Shown here in pieces: positions 7,430-15,722 of a stretch of 64,000 nt of DNA; the first letter of the stretch is position 1; the number at the start of each line of letters is the position of its first letter. Position numbers and translations under genes: made by a program. The stretch is from Clostridium zeae (GTDB taxonomy: Bacteria > Bacillota > Clostridia > Clostridiales > Clostridiaceae), in NCBI RefSeq assembly GCF_017312485.1, contig NZ_BMBA01000001.1:696396-760395 (forward strand), read 5' to 3'. The notes below the pieces were generated by a model. That model made no database searches. It saw only the letters and a program-made list of their open reading frames with translations, and had not been told where the DNA came from.

Positions 7430-8398
7430 ATGAAATATAGAAATAATGACTTAGAACTTAATAAACTTGGATTAGGCTGTGGAGGGATGAGAGGTGATGC
7501 TAATAAAGCTGAAAATATAGCAACAATTCATGAAGCCTTAGATTTTGGAGTAAATCATTTCAATACAGCAGATTTTTACGGCTCTGGAGAGAGCGAAATG
7601 GTGATTGGTGAAGCTCTTAAAGGTCAAAAGAGGTATAAAGCTTATATATCAGTAAAGTTCGGTATGCAAGTTGCACCTAATGGCGCTATGTATGGGTTGG
7701 ATGTAAGACCCGAGTCAATAAAAAATTATCTTACTTATACTCTTAAAAGGTTAAATTTAGATTATATCGACCTTTACCAACCAGCAAGAATTGACTTAGG
7801 CATCCCAGTTGAAGAAACAATTGGAGCTATTTCTGATTTAGTTAAGGCTGGCTATGTTAGACATATTGGACTTACTCAAGTTGATGCTGATACCTTAAGA
7901 AAAGCTAATTCTGTACATCCAATAAGCTTTATAGAAAGTGAATATTCCTTATTTAATAGAAGTATCGAAAGAGATATTATACCAACTGCAAGAGAGCTTG
8001 GCACAGGTGTAGTTGCATTTGGTGCCCTTGCACATGGATTACTTAGTGGCACATGGACAAAGGATAAAGCACATGCATATAATTCATTTATTCCTTTATT
8101 CTTTAAAGAAAACATAGACAAAAATCTTCAGCTTGTAGAAGATTTACGTAAAATAGCTGATGAGAAACATATCACTATACCACAACTTGCTCTTGCTTGG
8201 CATTTATCCAAAGGTGATGATATTATAACCTTAGTTGGTGCTTCAAGAAGAACTACACTTCAAGACTCATTAAAATCTCTAAATGTGATTTTAAGTGCAA
8301 GTGATATTGAAAGAATAGAAAAAGCTATACCTGAAGATAAAATTGCTGGTGCTAGTTTCCCTAAAAGAGAGTTTAAAAATGGTGTCGCAGTACGTTAG
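7430..8398 (+). CDS. aldo/keto reductase (variant lacking the tetrad histidine)
   Basis: This 322-residue TIM-barrel oxidoreductase carries the AKR signature: FNTADFYGSGESE with catalytic Asp and Tyr, then a lysine in ISVKFG, and an NADPH-binding tail (LVGASRRTTLQDSL). Where most AKRs have LYxxHR, it has LYQPARID, so the tetrad histidine is missing. A subgroup of bacterial AKRs shares this feature. It likely reduces aldehydes or ketones in the cytosol with NADPH. A GGAGG site precedes the ATG. It forms an operon with the MarR gene, whose doubled operators would switch both. Confidence 0.88.
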   Translation: MKYRNNDLELNKLGLGCGGMRGDANKAENIATIHEALDFGVNHFNTADFYGSGESEMVIGEALKGQKRYKAYISVKFGMQVAPNGAMYGLDVRPESIKNYLTYTLKRLNLDYIDLYQPARIDLGIPVEETIGAISDLVKAGYVRHIGLTQVDADTLRKANSVHPISFIESEYSLFNRSIERDIIPTARELGTGVVAFGALAHGLLSGTWTKDKAHAYNSFIPLFFKENIDKNLQLVEDLRKIADEKHITIPQLALAWHLSKGDDIITLVGASRRTTLQDSLKSLNVILSASDIERIEKAIPEDKIAGASFPKREFKNGVAVR

Positions 8399-8436
8399 TA
8401 TACACTTCATAAATTTGTCAAAATAACTTAAACAAA

Positions 8437-8473
8437 CAGCCAAGAATAGAAAGCTGTTATCTATTCTTGGCTG
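8437..8473 (+). terminator. hairpin after the MarR-AKR operon
   Basis: CAGCCAAGAATAGA and TCTATTCTTGGCTG form a perfect 14-bp stem with a nine-base loop, 39 bases after the AKR stop. No T-run follows, so it may act as an RNA-stability hairpin rather than a classic terminator. Confidence 0.55.
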
Positions 8474-8616
8474 CAATGATTACACATAAAATACACCTCT
8501 AATTGCAAGTCTTTGCTATTAAGTATTTTAGTCACTTCTATCAGGAAATAAACAATACAAGATTTGTAATTTTCTTGTGGATGGATAAAGTTTTTATAAA
8601 TAGACCAATTTTAAAA

Positions 8617-9123
8617 TTAGGGTTTGATGATAGTTTCGATAAGTTTTCCATTTTTCTCAACCGTCCAGGTATGGTAAATATATAAGAAATCAGGACTAGA
8701 TTCAATTGTATGATCAGAGAATTCATCAGAATTATAACTGTACACATCATCTTTATATCTAAATTGTATTGATGTTCTTGTTCCATGTATTAAGACTGTT
8801 TCCTTAAGTTTTGGATCATTCATTAAAAAATCATAGCTTTTTTCAAAAATAGAGTGTAGATCTGAAACGTCTTTAGGTGGAGCTTTTAAGTTGTAATCAA
8901 AGCAAAAAGAAGCATTTTGAGAATATATTTTTGCTGTTACAATATTGCTATTTGAAGCTTTAATCTCTTTCATAAAGTTCTTAGCAGTAAGGGTCTTATA
9001 ATAACTACGCATAGATAAGTACGAAAGTACAATAAATGAGATAGAAAAGATAGCCCAAATTACGGCTACGATTATAACAGCTAATAAGGAACCCTCAAAA
9101 ATAGATCTAACCTTATGCTTCAT
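8617..9123 (-). CDS. membrane-anchored protein of unknown function
   Basis: I do not recognise this 168-residue protein. It has a positively charged start, one strong transmembrane segment at about 12-36 (LLAVIIVAVIWAIFSISFIV), and a ~125-residue extracytoplasmic domain of mixed alpha/beta character with several Tyr/Asp-rich turns. There is no lipobox cysteine. The start follows AGGAGG with five bases of spacing. It stands alone between the MarR-AKR operon (opposite strand) and the GNAT gene. Confidence 0.7.
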   Translation of the reverse strand: MKHKVRSIFEGSLLAVIIVAVIWAIFSISFIVLSYLSMRSYYKTLTAKNFMKEIKASNSNIVTAKIYSQNASFCFDYNLKAPPKDVSDLHSIFEKSYDFLMNDPKLKETVLIHGTRTSIQFRYKDDVYSYNSDEFSDHTIESSPDFLYIYHTWTVEKNGKLIETIIKP

Positions 9124-9245
9124 AAAAACCTCCTAGAACGCTTTTTTATAATATACTATATTTTACATATTAGTTCAATCAAGTAATTTAAAGCAAAAGC
9201 ATATTTTTAGATTATTAGGTACGAGTTTATTGATAATGACTGTTT

Positions 9246-9803
9246 TTATTTTTCTTTGCCATTTTCCCTAATATACGTAATATATTCTTGCTTTTTCATC
9301 AAATATGAAGGATGGTACAATCCAGTTGGCGGATAAAATTCATCATGGATATATGTGAATCCAAGTTTTTTAAGTAATCTAGAAGAAGATATATTTTTAG
9401 GATTATGACCAGCAAAAAGTGCATCAGCTTTAAGGTTGTTAAAAGAGTATTCTATAACTGCTAAGCATGCTTCTTGTGCTAAACCTATTCCCCAATGTTG
9501 AGCCTTTAAATGTATCCCCATTTCATAAATATTCTTTTCAGAATCATATGGTCTCACACCACAACATCCTATATTTTCACCTGATTCTATAAGATATATT
9601 GGCCAATATTGAACCCTAGCATTATTGTACGTTTCTATTTCTTTCTTAAGTCTTTCCTGTACTTGTTCCTTTAACATAATCCCATCTACAACAATATATT
9701 TCGTTACTTCAGGATCTCCCCAAAGGTTTAAAGCATCAGAAATATCATCTTCCTTCCATACTGAAAAACCTAATCTTTTTGTAGTCATAAAAAATTTTCT
9801 CAT
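9246..9803 (-). CDS. GNAT-family N-acetyltransferase (RimJ/RimL type)
   Basis: This 185-residue protein has the RimJ/RimL-like GNAT pattern. It opens with the TTKRLGFSVWKEDDISDALNL strand-helix pair. It then shows ENIGCCGVRPYD and MGIHLKAQHWGIGLAQEACLAVIEYSF, the acetyl-CoA pyrophosphate loop region. It ends in a NISSSRLLKKLGFTYIHDE motif. Such enzymes acetylate N-terminal amines of proteins or small amines; the substrate here is unknown. The ATG follows AGGAGAG. The metallo-hydrolase gene lies about 95 bases upstream, with a fragment of a dispersed repeat between them. Confidence 0.85.
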   Translation of the reverse strand: MRKFFMTTKRLGFSVWKEDDISDALNLWGDPEVTKYIVVDGIMLKEQVQERLKKEIETYNNARVQYWPIYLIESGENIGCCGVRPYDSEKNIYEMGIHLKAQHWGIGLAQEACLAVIEYSFNNLKADALFAGHNPKNISSSRLLKKLGFTYIHDEFYPPTGLYHPSYLMKKQEYITYIRENGKEK

Positions 9804-9854
9804 AGTATACTCTCCTGTAACATTCCACTTTATAGGATTCCTCGCTCAACTAAA

Positions 9855-9885
9855 GATGAATCACTTCAATCCGAAATCTATTTTA
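9855..9885 (+). repeat. half copy of a dispersed MITE-like element
   Basis: GATGAATCACTTC..ATCCGAAATCTATTTTA here matches one end of the 95-bp element at 44577-44671 (minus strand) with few mismatches. The other terminal repeat is not visible nearby, so this is a partial copy. Confidence 0.5.
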
Positions 9886-9898
9886 TTCTTATCAACTC

Positions 9899-10543
9899 TT
9901 AATTATATTTAAGCACAGCAATCCCAGAATAATCATTGATATTAGCTTTGTTTAATTCCAGTACATCTTGTTCCTTTACTTTAAGCCCTGAAGCTTCTAT
10001 AAATTTGTCAACTTTTCCAAATAAAAAGCCAGCTAGCCCTAATGCTTTAGTTCTGTAATGCATCGGTATAATCACTTTAGGGTTTAACTGCTTCATTACA
10101 CTAACTGCATCAACAGCATCTATAGTAGCTCTCCCACCAACAGGAAGAAGTAGTATGTCTACTTTACCTATTTCCTTAATAAGATCAGCGTCCAAAGTAT
10201 GTCCAAGATCACCACAATGGCAAACATTTATTCCATCAACTTTAAAGTTATAGATTTTATTTTTACCTCTCTTTGCTCCTGAAACTTTATCATGGAAAGT
10301 CTCAACACCCTTTATTTCAATGCCATCTTTTGAAAAGACCCCTGTTTTATTTATATGTGTAAAATCACTTTTCACTGCATCTATATTATTATGATCACCA
10401 TGATCATGACTTGTAGATACTATATTCGCTTCAATTTCAGGCATTTTATACCCCAGCATATTATGAAATGGATCTGTTAATATCTTAGTTCCATTTTCAG
10501 AAGTTATCATAAAACATGATTGTCCAAACCATTTAATCTTCAT
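9899..10543 (-). CDS. metallo-beta-lactamase-fold hydrolase (UlaG/UPF0173 type)
   Basis: The 214-residue product has the di-metal motif STSHDHGDH (about 43-51), an upstream ILTDPF strand, and the later VCHCGDLGH and IIPMHY histidines. These make a complete metal site of the UlaG-like branch of the metallo-beta-lactamase fold. The branch includes phosphodiesterases and lactonases; the substrate cannot be told. The start follows AAGGAGG. The gene is 33 bases after the MFS pump on the same strand, so the two are probably an operon. Confidence 0.88.
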   Translation of the reverse strand: MKIKWFGQSCFMITSENGTKILTDPFHNMLGYKMPEIEANIVSTSHDHGDHNNIDAVKSDFTHINKTGVFSKDGIEIKGVETFHDKVSGAKRGKNKIYNFKVDGINVCHCGDLGHTLDADLIKEIGKVDILLLPVGGRATIDAVDAVSVMKQLNPKVIIPMHYRTKALGLAGFLFGKVDKFIEASGLKVKEQDVLELNKANINDYSGIAVLKYN

Positions 10544-10576
10544 TTAAATCGTCCTCCTTAAAATATCTAAATTTCT

Positions 10577-11773
10577 TTAACCTATGGAAGTATTCATTCT
10601 TTTATAAACTTTAAAATAAACTAGTATGGCATTAATCAGAAGTAATGCACCTGTAATAAAGAATACGTATCTGATACCAAACCAGGCTGCTACTTGTCCG
10701 CCTAAAACAGCACCTCCAAATACACCTAAATAGCCTGCTGACATATTAATTCCAAAAACCCTGCCTGTAATTTCACTTGGAGTAATTTTCTTAATCAATA
10801 TATTTACAGAAGGTATCAGTCCAGCACTGGTTAATCCTAATATAAATCGAAGGCCCATTAACTGCCAAGGATTTGTTACAAAAGCTTGTGGTATAAAATC
10901 AATTCCTGCAACAATAAGGGCTATTAGCATAACTTTATGTACTCCAATTCTATCTGATAATTTTCCAAGTCTCGGAGCAGCAATTATATTTGCGAGGCCT
11001 GAAGCTGAAAATGCTATCCCAGCCAAAAGTGCAATATGGCTACTGTTTTTTGATAACTGACTAATATATACTGTTATAATAGGTTCAACAGAATACAATG
11101 CTACTGTTAATATAAAAAATGTAATAAGTATAGTTATTGTCAAAGTCTTTTCAGGAACAGACTCCCATACTCCCTTCATGCTAAGGGACTTTTTATCTGA
11201 AGGAGTAAAAGCTTCCTTAACAAATAAAGAAACAGTAATAAACGCTACAAATAACAATCCTCCAGTTATAAAAAATACATTTTTGATTCCAAAGTACTCT
11301 GATATATATCCGCCTATTATTGGTCCAAGCAAAGAACCAGCTATACTTGCAGTTGAAAGTGTGGATAAAGCCTCACCAGCATGTTCCTTTTCTGTCTGAG
11401 TTGCGATAAGTGTGGTGCATGCAGTACCGAAGCCTGTTATAACCCCTTCCAATAATCTTAATCCAACTAATACATATGCATTGGGAGCAAAACCCATACA
11501 GCCTATAACTATTGCCATACCTAGACTCGATCTAAGTAACATTGGTTTTCTACCAATTTTATCAGCAACATGACCCCAAATTGGTGAGAAAACAGCTGAA
11601 ATTATATATGTAATTCCAAAAGCTAGTCCTGATAACTGTGCAATTAAAGCTGAATTATTAATTCCAAGATGCCTTATATAAAGAGGCAATACCGGTGCAA
11701 TTTGACTCATGCCAATGCTGGATACAAACATTCCAAACCAGCATACAATTAGATTTCTTTTCCACATCTTCAT
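10577..11773 (-). CDS. MFS multidrug efflux transporter
   Basis: About 398 residues and twelve predicted hydrophobic segments. It carries the MFS motif A variant PIWGHVADKIGRKPML after TM2, a motif C-like stretch (GSLLGPIIGGYISEYFG) in TM5, and a second motif A copy PRLGKLSDRIG in the C-half. This is the DHA1 drug:proton antiporter pattern. I prefer the ATG at 11773, since the GTG at 11785 abuts the GGAGG. The metallo-hydrolase follows in the same unit. The divergently unrelated AraC gene lies upstream on the same strand. Substrates are unknown. Confidence 0.87.
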   Translation of the reverse strand: MKMWKRNLIVCWFGMFVSSIGMSQIAPVLPLYIRHLGINNSALIAQLSGLAFGITYIISAVFSPIWGHVADKIGRKPMLLRSSLGMAIVIGCMGFAPNAYVLVGLRLLEGVITGFGTACTTLIATQTEKEHAGEALSTLSTASIAGSLLGPIIGGYISEYFGIKNVFFITGGLLFVAFITVSLFVKEAFTPSDKKSLSMKGVWESVPEKTLTITILITFFILTVALYSVEPIITVYISQLSKNSSHIALLAGIAFSASGLANIIAAPRLGKLSDRIGVHKVMLIALIVAGIDFIPQAFVTNPWQLMGLRFILGLTSAGLIPSVNILIKKITPSEITGRVFGINMSAGYLGVFGGAVLGGQVAAWFGIRYVFFITGALLLINAILVYFKVYKRMNTSIG

Positions 11774-11849
11774 TTGTAGCTTCACCCTCCATAATATATA
11801 ATCATGTGCTAATTATAATCATGAAAATGGCTTTGTTCCATGCAAAATT

Positions 11850-12680
11850 TTATTCCCCATGGACATTTTTATGATAAAATTCTAAAGGACTTATGCCCTC
11901 AATCTTTTTAAAAATCCTGCTAAAGTAAAATTCATCAGTAAAGCCTAAAGTTTTAGCTACTTCTTTTATTTTTTTATCACCATCAATAATTAGTCCTTTT
12001 GCCTTATCAACTTTTATCTTATTAAAAAACTCTATCACTGAATATCCCGTAGTTTCCTTAAAAACTCTAGATAAATACGCAGGAGACAAGCACACCAGTT
12101 CAGATAATTCTGTCAAAGTAATCTTATTATCAATGTTTTGGCTCATATACTCTATAACTTTATCCACTTTTAAAGAAGCTGAATAGTTATTGTTATTATT
12201 TTTTATATTTTGAAAAATCTCAAATACTAATTCCTGAAATAAAGTTTTCGCTATGAACTCATAATTCGGGAGTTTTGACATCCAATTATCTACCAACTTT
12301 TTAAACACATTATTTACCACATAATAATCCTTTAAGTTTTGCACAAAATCAAATGGTAAAGTGTCAACTTCCTCTGAAATATCCCATTTATCATTATCAA
12401 ATCCTACTGTTGCATAACTGAAATGTACTGAAAAAAAGCAAATAGGCTCCACTGAATCTATTTCTATAGAGTATGGAATATTTGGGCAAAGATATAACAA
12501 AGTCCCCTCCTTAAGCTCATAATTTTTATGTGCTACGCTAATATTCCCCTTTCCCCTGGTAACTAAAAAAAGTTCATGATGCTGCAGGGTTCTATTGACT
12601 CTACTTGAGTATTTCGGTACCCCACCTGGTTGCCTGCTATTACAGTAATGAATATGAAAAAATAGGTTATTTATTTTCAT
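11850..12680 (-). CDS. AraC-family transcriptional regulator
   Basis: The product is 276 residues. Residues ~1-150 form a cupin-type sensor (HHELFLVTRGKGNISV, then GTLLYLCPNIPYSIEI). The last ~100 form two AraC helix-turn-helix units (KITLTELSELVCLSPAYLSRVFKETTG and KIKEVAKTLGFTDEFYFSRIFKKIEGISPLEF). The ATG at 12680 follows GGAGGAAATT; the upstream ATGs overlap that site. Members often control sugar or stress genes. The MFS/metallo-hydrolase unit begins about 75 bases downstream on the same strand and is the most likely target. Confidence 0.88.
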   Translation of the reverse strand: MKINNLFFHIHYCNSRQPGGVPKYSSRVNRTLQHHELFLVTRGKGNISVAHKNYELKEGTLLYLCPNIPYSIEIDSVEPICFFSVHFSYATVGFDNDKWDISEEVDTLPFDFVQNLKDYYVVNNVFKKLVDNWMSKLPNYEFIAKTLFQELVFEIFQNIKNNNNNYSASLKVDKVIEYMSQNIDNKITLTELSELVCLSPAYLSRVFKETTGYSVIEFFNKIKVDKAKGLIIDGDKKIKEVAKTLGFTDEFYFSRIFKKIEGISPLEFYHKNVHGE

Positions 12681-12801
12681 AATTTCCTCCATCATAGTCT
12701 AAGATTAAATTCAAAAAAATCAAAATCACTGGCTCTATTACAATCTTTAGGACACATTTTTTTATTGTGTGCAAAATTTCGATCCTATATGAATCACTAT
12801 A

Positions 12802-12830
12802 TTTCATATTTTGTAGAATTGTGGTATTAT
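12802..12830 (+). promoter_or_regulatory. promoter for the 60-residue membrane protein transcript
   Basis: TTTCAT at 12802-12807, a 17-base spacer ending in GTGG, and TATTAT at 12825-12830 form a promoter with an extended TGG -10 element. It would start RNA near 12837, leaving a leader of about 260 bases before the small gene at 13097. Confidence 0.5.
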
Positions 12831-12963
12831 ATGTAATAGAAGTTAAATCTATTGAATTTTAAAGAATAAAAGATCTCCGAAGATTAGTATTTAGCTGAAA
12901 TTTATTAAAAGTAATGCATATATTATAAAATTTGCATAGAAAAAATAGCGCTTATTAGTGGCT

Positions 12964-13019
12964 ACATGTCTTTGATGGGTTTACCAATCTTTAATAAAGT
13001 TTTAGATTCACCCTCATGT
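12964..13019 (+). ncRNA. structured leader RNA candidate
   Basis: Three nested stems close on one another: ACATG (12964-12968) with CATGT (13015-13019), GGGT (12977-12980) with ACCC (13010-13013), and AATCT (12986-12990) with AGATT (13004-13008). They sit in the long leader of the small membrane-protein gene. I cannot match it to a riboswitch class I know, and no ligand is implied. Confidence 0.35.
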
Positions 13020-13096
13020 GCATGGTATTAAATATTTTTTAAATTTTATGTTCATAAAAGCTATTTTAACTTTACTTTCGGAGGAGTGGATTATTC

Positions 13097-13279
13097 ATGA
13101 AATATTTAAAATTTGATAGAAGCATAATTTGTTCAGCATTTATGAGTTACTTTGTAAATAAGGTTGATTCTATTTCAACCTTTTTAATGAGCAACTCTTA
13201 TCAGATAATGACTTTAGCTATTCAAGGTATAATAATTCTTGTGATATCATTATTATTAAGTAAATTGACTGACAAATAA
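13097..13279 (+). CDS. small single-pass membrane protein
   Basis: A 60-residue product with an N-terminal amphipathic part and one transmembrane helix at about 36-55 (QIMTLAIQGIIILVISLLLS), ending KLTDK. GGAGGAG stands before the ATG and a strong terminator follows eight bases after the stop, so this is a real monocistronic unit despite its size. The function is not known. The long structured leader suggests post-transcriptional control. Candidate roles are a regulatory micro-protein or a type I toxin-like peptide; neither is proven. Confidence 0.65.
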   Translation: MKYLKFDRSIICSAFMSYFVNKVDSISTFLMSNSYQIMTLAIQGIIILVISLLLSKLTDK

Positions 13280-13286
13280 ACTTCTA

Positions 13287-13318
13287 GGAGCTATATTACC
13301 TAATATAGCTTCTTTTTA
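13287..13318 (+). terminator. intrinsic terminator of the small membrane-protein gene
   Basis: AGCTATATTA and TAATATAGCT form a perfect ten-base stem with a two-base CC loop. TCTTTTTAT follows. Confidence 0.8.
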
Positions 13319-13447
13319 TATTTATAAATAAATATAAACTTACTTTGAAAGCAACTTCGTATTTTATAGTGTAAATTTCTAGAATAAAAATTAGCACTCA
13401 CACATAAATAGCTGATGCTATTCTTTCAAGCTTAACTGTTCATATTA

Positions 13448-13580
13448 TTAATATTCTTTTATTAATTTGCAATCTGTTAAATTTGCATTAGTAAATATAG
13501 TTTCTGAGCAATCACTTTTGCTCAACCTATATCATAGTATTAGAGAAATCTGAATCTGATAAATCTGCTTTATAAAATCA
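13448..13580 (-). pseudogene. pentapeptide-repeat protein remnant, frameshifted
   Basis: On the minus strand one frame reads FYKADLSDSDFSNT. After a frame shift near a TAG it continues LSKSDCSETIFTNANLTDC, then KLIKEY and a stop. The A-D/N-L-x-x step is the pentapeptide-repeat signature. There is no start codon or ribosome site, so this is the 3' end of a decayed gene. Confidence 0.5.
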
Positions 13581-13615
13581 ATCTCATTCAAAAGCCTTTT
13601 GAGATCTTCCTAATT

Positions 13616-14134
13616 CTACTTAGTTAGTTCTTCCACACACTTTTTTATATACTCAAACTTGACTGGAGCATAATCCCATCTTTCCACACTAACACAGGCT
13701 GATTGTTTAGCCACAGTTGGATACATCTCAGTTCCATGGACATGTCCATACAGATAAAAAAACGGAGTTGCAGAATTGATATACTGTGGAGGCTGATGTT
13801 GCATTACTATAAACTCGCTATAGACAATTGGATATTTGTACACTTCATCAAAACCACATTCCATCCACTCCCTTATCGTTAGATGATTATCGTGATTGCC
13901 CATAATAAGTATCTTTCTTCCGTTTAGCTTATTAATAATCTCCTTCATTTTTGATAATGAATAGGAGCTCACATCGCCAAGATGAAATACTATATCATCT
14001 TCCTTTACTACGCTATTCCATGAAGCAATCATTTGCTTATCCATGTCTTCAATATTTGAAAATGGTCTCTTTTCATATGCTATTATATTTGCATCACCAA
14101 AATGTGTGTCTGCTGTTATAAAAACTTCTGCCAT
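13616..14134 (-). CDS. calcineurin-like metallophosphoesterase
   Basis: The product is 172 residues and carries the full di-metal motif set: DTHFGD (about 9-14), HLGDVS (about 53-58), MGNHDNH (about 78-84), and GHVHG (about 130-134). This is the compact YfcE/MJ0936-like phosphoesterase branch, acting on cyclic or linear phosphodiesters in the cytosol. The ATG at 14134 follows AGGTG; the GTG three codons earlier is inside that site. Unrecognised genes lie upstream on the same strand. Confidence 0.87.
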   Translation of the reverse strand: MAEVFITADTHFGDANIIAYEKRPFSNIEDMDKQMIASWNSVVKEDDIVFHLGDVSSYSLSKMKEIINKLNGRKILIMGNHDNHLTIREWMECGFDEVYKYPIVYSEFIVMQHQPPQYINSATPFFYLYGHVHGTEMYPTVAKQSACVSVERWDYAPVKFEYIKKCVEELTK

Positions 14135-14195
14135 ATTGTACACCTCATCTCAAAAATAAGTTAAATATATTCTAATTAAGATATAATATTTTATA

Positions 14196-14606
14196 CTATT
14201 GAAACTTTCTCAAAAAATCTTTTAACACTCTTTTTGTTGCATTTCCTGCAAGATTTATTCTTTTTTCCACTTCCATTATAATTTCCGGATTCTTTTTAAT
14301 TAATAATCGTCCTAGTTCATTATCAAAGGTTCTTAAAGAATCGATACACATTTCAAATAATTCTTCGTCATCAATAAGAAGCAACTTACATATTATAGTT
14401 AACTCTTCTTCAATTACTTGATTATCAATGCAATATATTAGCTTTCTTTGCCAATCTAAATCTTTATTTAATACTTCATTGAATAATTTCTGCCAATCAT
14501 TGCTCGAAAATTCATTCAAAATATCTCGCGCAATAGAAAATCCATCGTCATACCAATAATCAACTGTTGTTTCTGCTGATAAAAATTCATCTAATTCATT
14601 ATACAT
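14196..14606 (-). CDS. hypothetical acidic helical protein
   Basis: I do not recognise this 136-residue protein. It is acidic, mostly helical, with WYDDGFSIARDIL, a central IDNQVIEEELTIICKLLLIDDEELF stretch and a basic C-terminal tail (GNATKRVLKDFLRKFQ). The pattern resembles small immunity-type proteins of polymorphic toxin systems, but that is only an impression. The start follows AGAGGCGATAAG. It is the most downstream of four same-strand small genes between 14.2 and 16.3 kb. Confidence 0.6.
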   Translation of the reverse strand: MYNELDEFLSAETTVDYWYDDGFSIARDILNEFSSNDWQKLFNEVLNKDLDWQRKLIYCIDNQVIEEELTIICKLLLIDDEELFEMCIDSLRTFDNELGRLLIKKNPEIIMEVEKRINLAGNATKRVLKDFLRKFQ

Positions 14607-14684
14607 CTTATCGCCTCTTAACTTGTTTAAAATCCAGCTTATCTCTGTGTAGTAGTATTTCCCTATGTTTTATATAAAAACATT

Positions 14685-15086
14685 TTAGTCAATTCTAAAA
14701 TCCAATTTTCCTTTATGAATATACAACCAAGTATTAAAGAAACCACTTCTCGGATGTCCATACATATAGTTCAGAATTTTTATATCACCAACCTGCCATC
14801 TTTCATAACTTGTGCCCCAATACGAATCTCCTGTGAGATCCATATTAGGAGTATGAATCTCTATGGATTTCCCTAATGCTTTAGTACATATGTCACTTAC
14901 TATTTTGTATTTATCGTGAGTATACTTATTACCAAAGTCATCTCTAATATCATAGCTTGGTTTGTATCCGCTTAAATAAAAACAATAATCAGCTTTTATC
15001 CAGGAAAACTCATTAAACTCTGCTTTATTAAATTGGTATCCTTGTTTACTTGCTTCCTTTTGAAGTTTATCTAAAATGGTGTCCAT
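14685..15086 (-). CDS. hypothetical protein
   Basis: Product of 133 residues from the ATG at 15086, which lies 11 bases after GGAGGG. Longer readings from the same frame overlap the next gene and lack a ribosome site. It has an N-terminal helix (MDTILDKLQKEASKQGYQFN) and an aromatic-rich body (DYCFYLSGYKPSYDIRD, GDSYWGTSYERWQVGD, SGFFNTWLYI). I do not recognise the family. It lies between two other unknown genes on the same strand and may share their transcript. Confidence 0.6.
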   Translation of the reverse strand: MDTILDKLQKEASKQGYQFNKAEFNEFSWIKADYCFYLSGYKPSYDIRDDFGNKYTHDKYKIVSDICTKALGKSIEIHTPNMDLTGDSYWGTSYERWQVGDIKILNYMYGHPRSGFFNTWLYIHKGKLDFRID

Positions 15087-15123
15087 TATTTTATTAACCC
15101 TCCATATAATATTGATTAAAATG

Positions 15124-15657
15124 CTAATATTCAAAAAGCTTAAGATGCTCAGTCTTCTTAATATCTTTGCCAAAAACAAAAATTCTGTATGCTGTGTTTC
15201 CATTTCTATGGTTTGGTGAATCATTTCTCACATATTCTACTTTAAGATTATTCAATTCCTGTTCGATATGATTAATTTTATCTATATTAAATGAAATAGC
15301 TAGCAAATGAGATTTGCTCCATTTGTTATCTTTAAACATTAAATATGCGTAACTTACCAGTTCTTTTTCAGACTTAAACGATTTTATTATACTTTTGTTA
15401 CCTCTTTCAGAATAACAATATAAATATCTGTCATTATCAACCTCTATTACATCCCCTTCTTGTGCATGATATTTTCCTATAGAAATTAGATTGAAATTAT
15501 AAAACTCATCTTCAAGCCATCGCTCTAATTCTGCTATTGTTGTAAAGCTCTCTTCCTTATTTCTTTTTAAGTTATTATTTTTACTTAACCCTAAATCATC
15601 AACGTCTTTCACTTGTAGCATTTTATTAAACTTTTTAAATCTAATAAGTAAGCTCAT
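15124..15657 (-). CDS. hypothetical protein
   Basis: This 177-residue product starts at the ATG at 15657, six bases after a run of six G. It is hydrophilic, with an ELERWLEDEFYNFN helix and a QEGDVIEVDNDRYLYCYSERG beta section. It ends in a small ferredoxin-like alpha-beta region (HLLAISFNIDKINHIEQEL, then AYRIFVFGKD). No catalytic motif is seen. It has not been recognised. Its stop is 37 bases before the start of the next unknown gene. Confidence 0.6.
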   Translation of the reverse strand: MSLLIRFKKFNKMLQVKDVDDLGLSKNNNLKRNKEESFTTIAELERWLEDEFYNFNLISIGKYHAQEGDVIEVDNDRYLYCYSERGNKSIIKSFKSEKELVSYAYLMFKDNKWSKSHLLAISFNIDKINHIEQELNNLKVEYVRNDSPNHRNGNTAYRIFVFGKDIKKTEHLKLFEY

Positions 15658-15722
15658 AGTTATCCCCCCCATAACTTGTAATGATAAAAATCCCTTTATA
15701 AATCATAATTATATTATACTAA

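Noticed and set aside
12840-13096. A known riboswitch class (c-di-GMP, TPP, SAM and others) in the long leader
   Set aside because: None of the conserved cores I know is present. It is listed only as a structured leader candidate.
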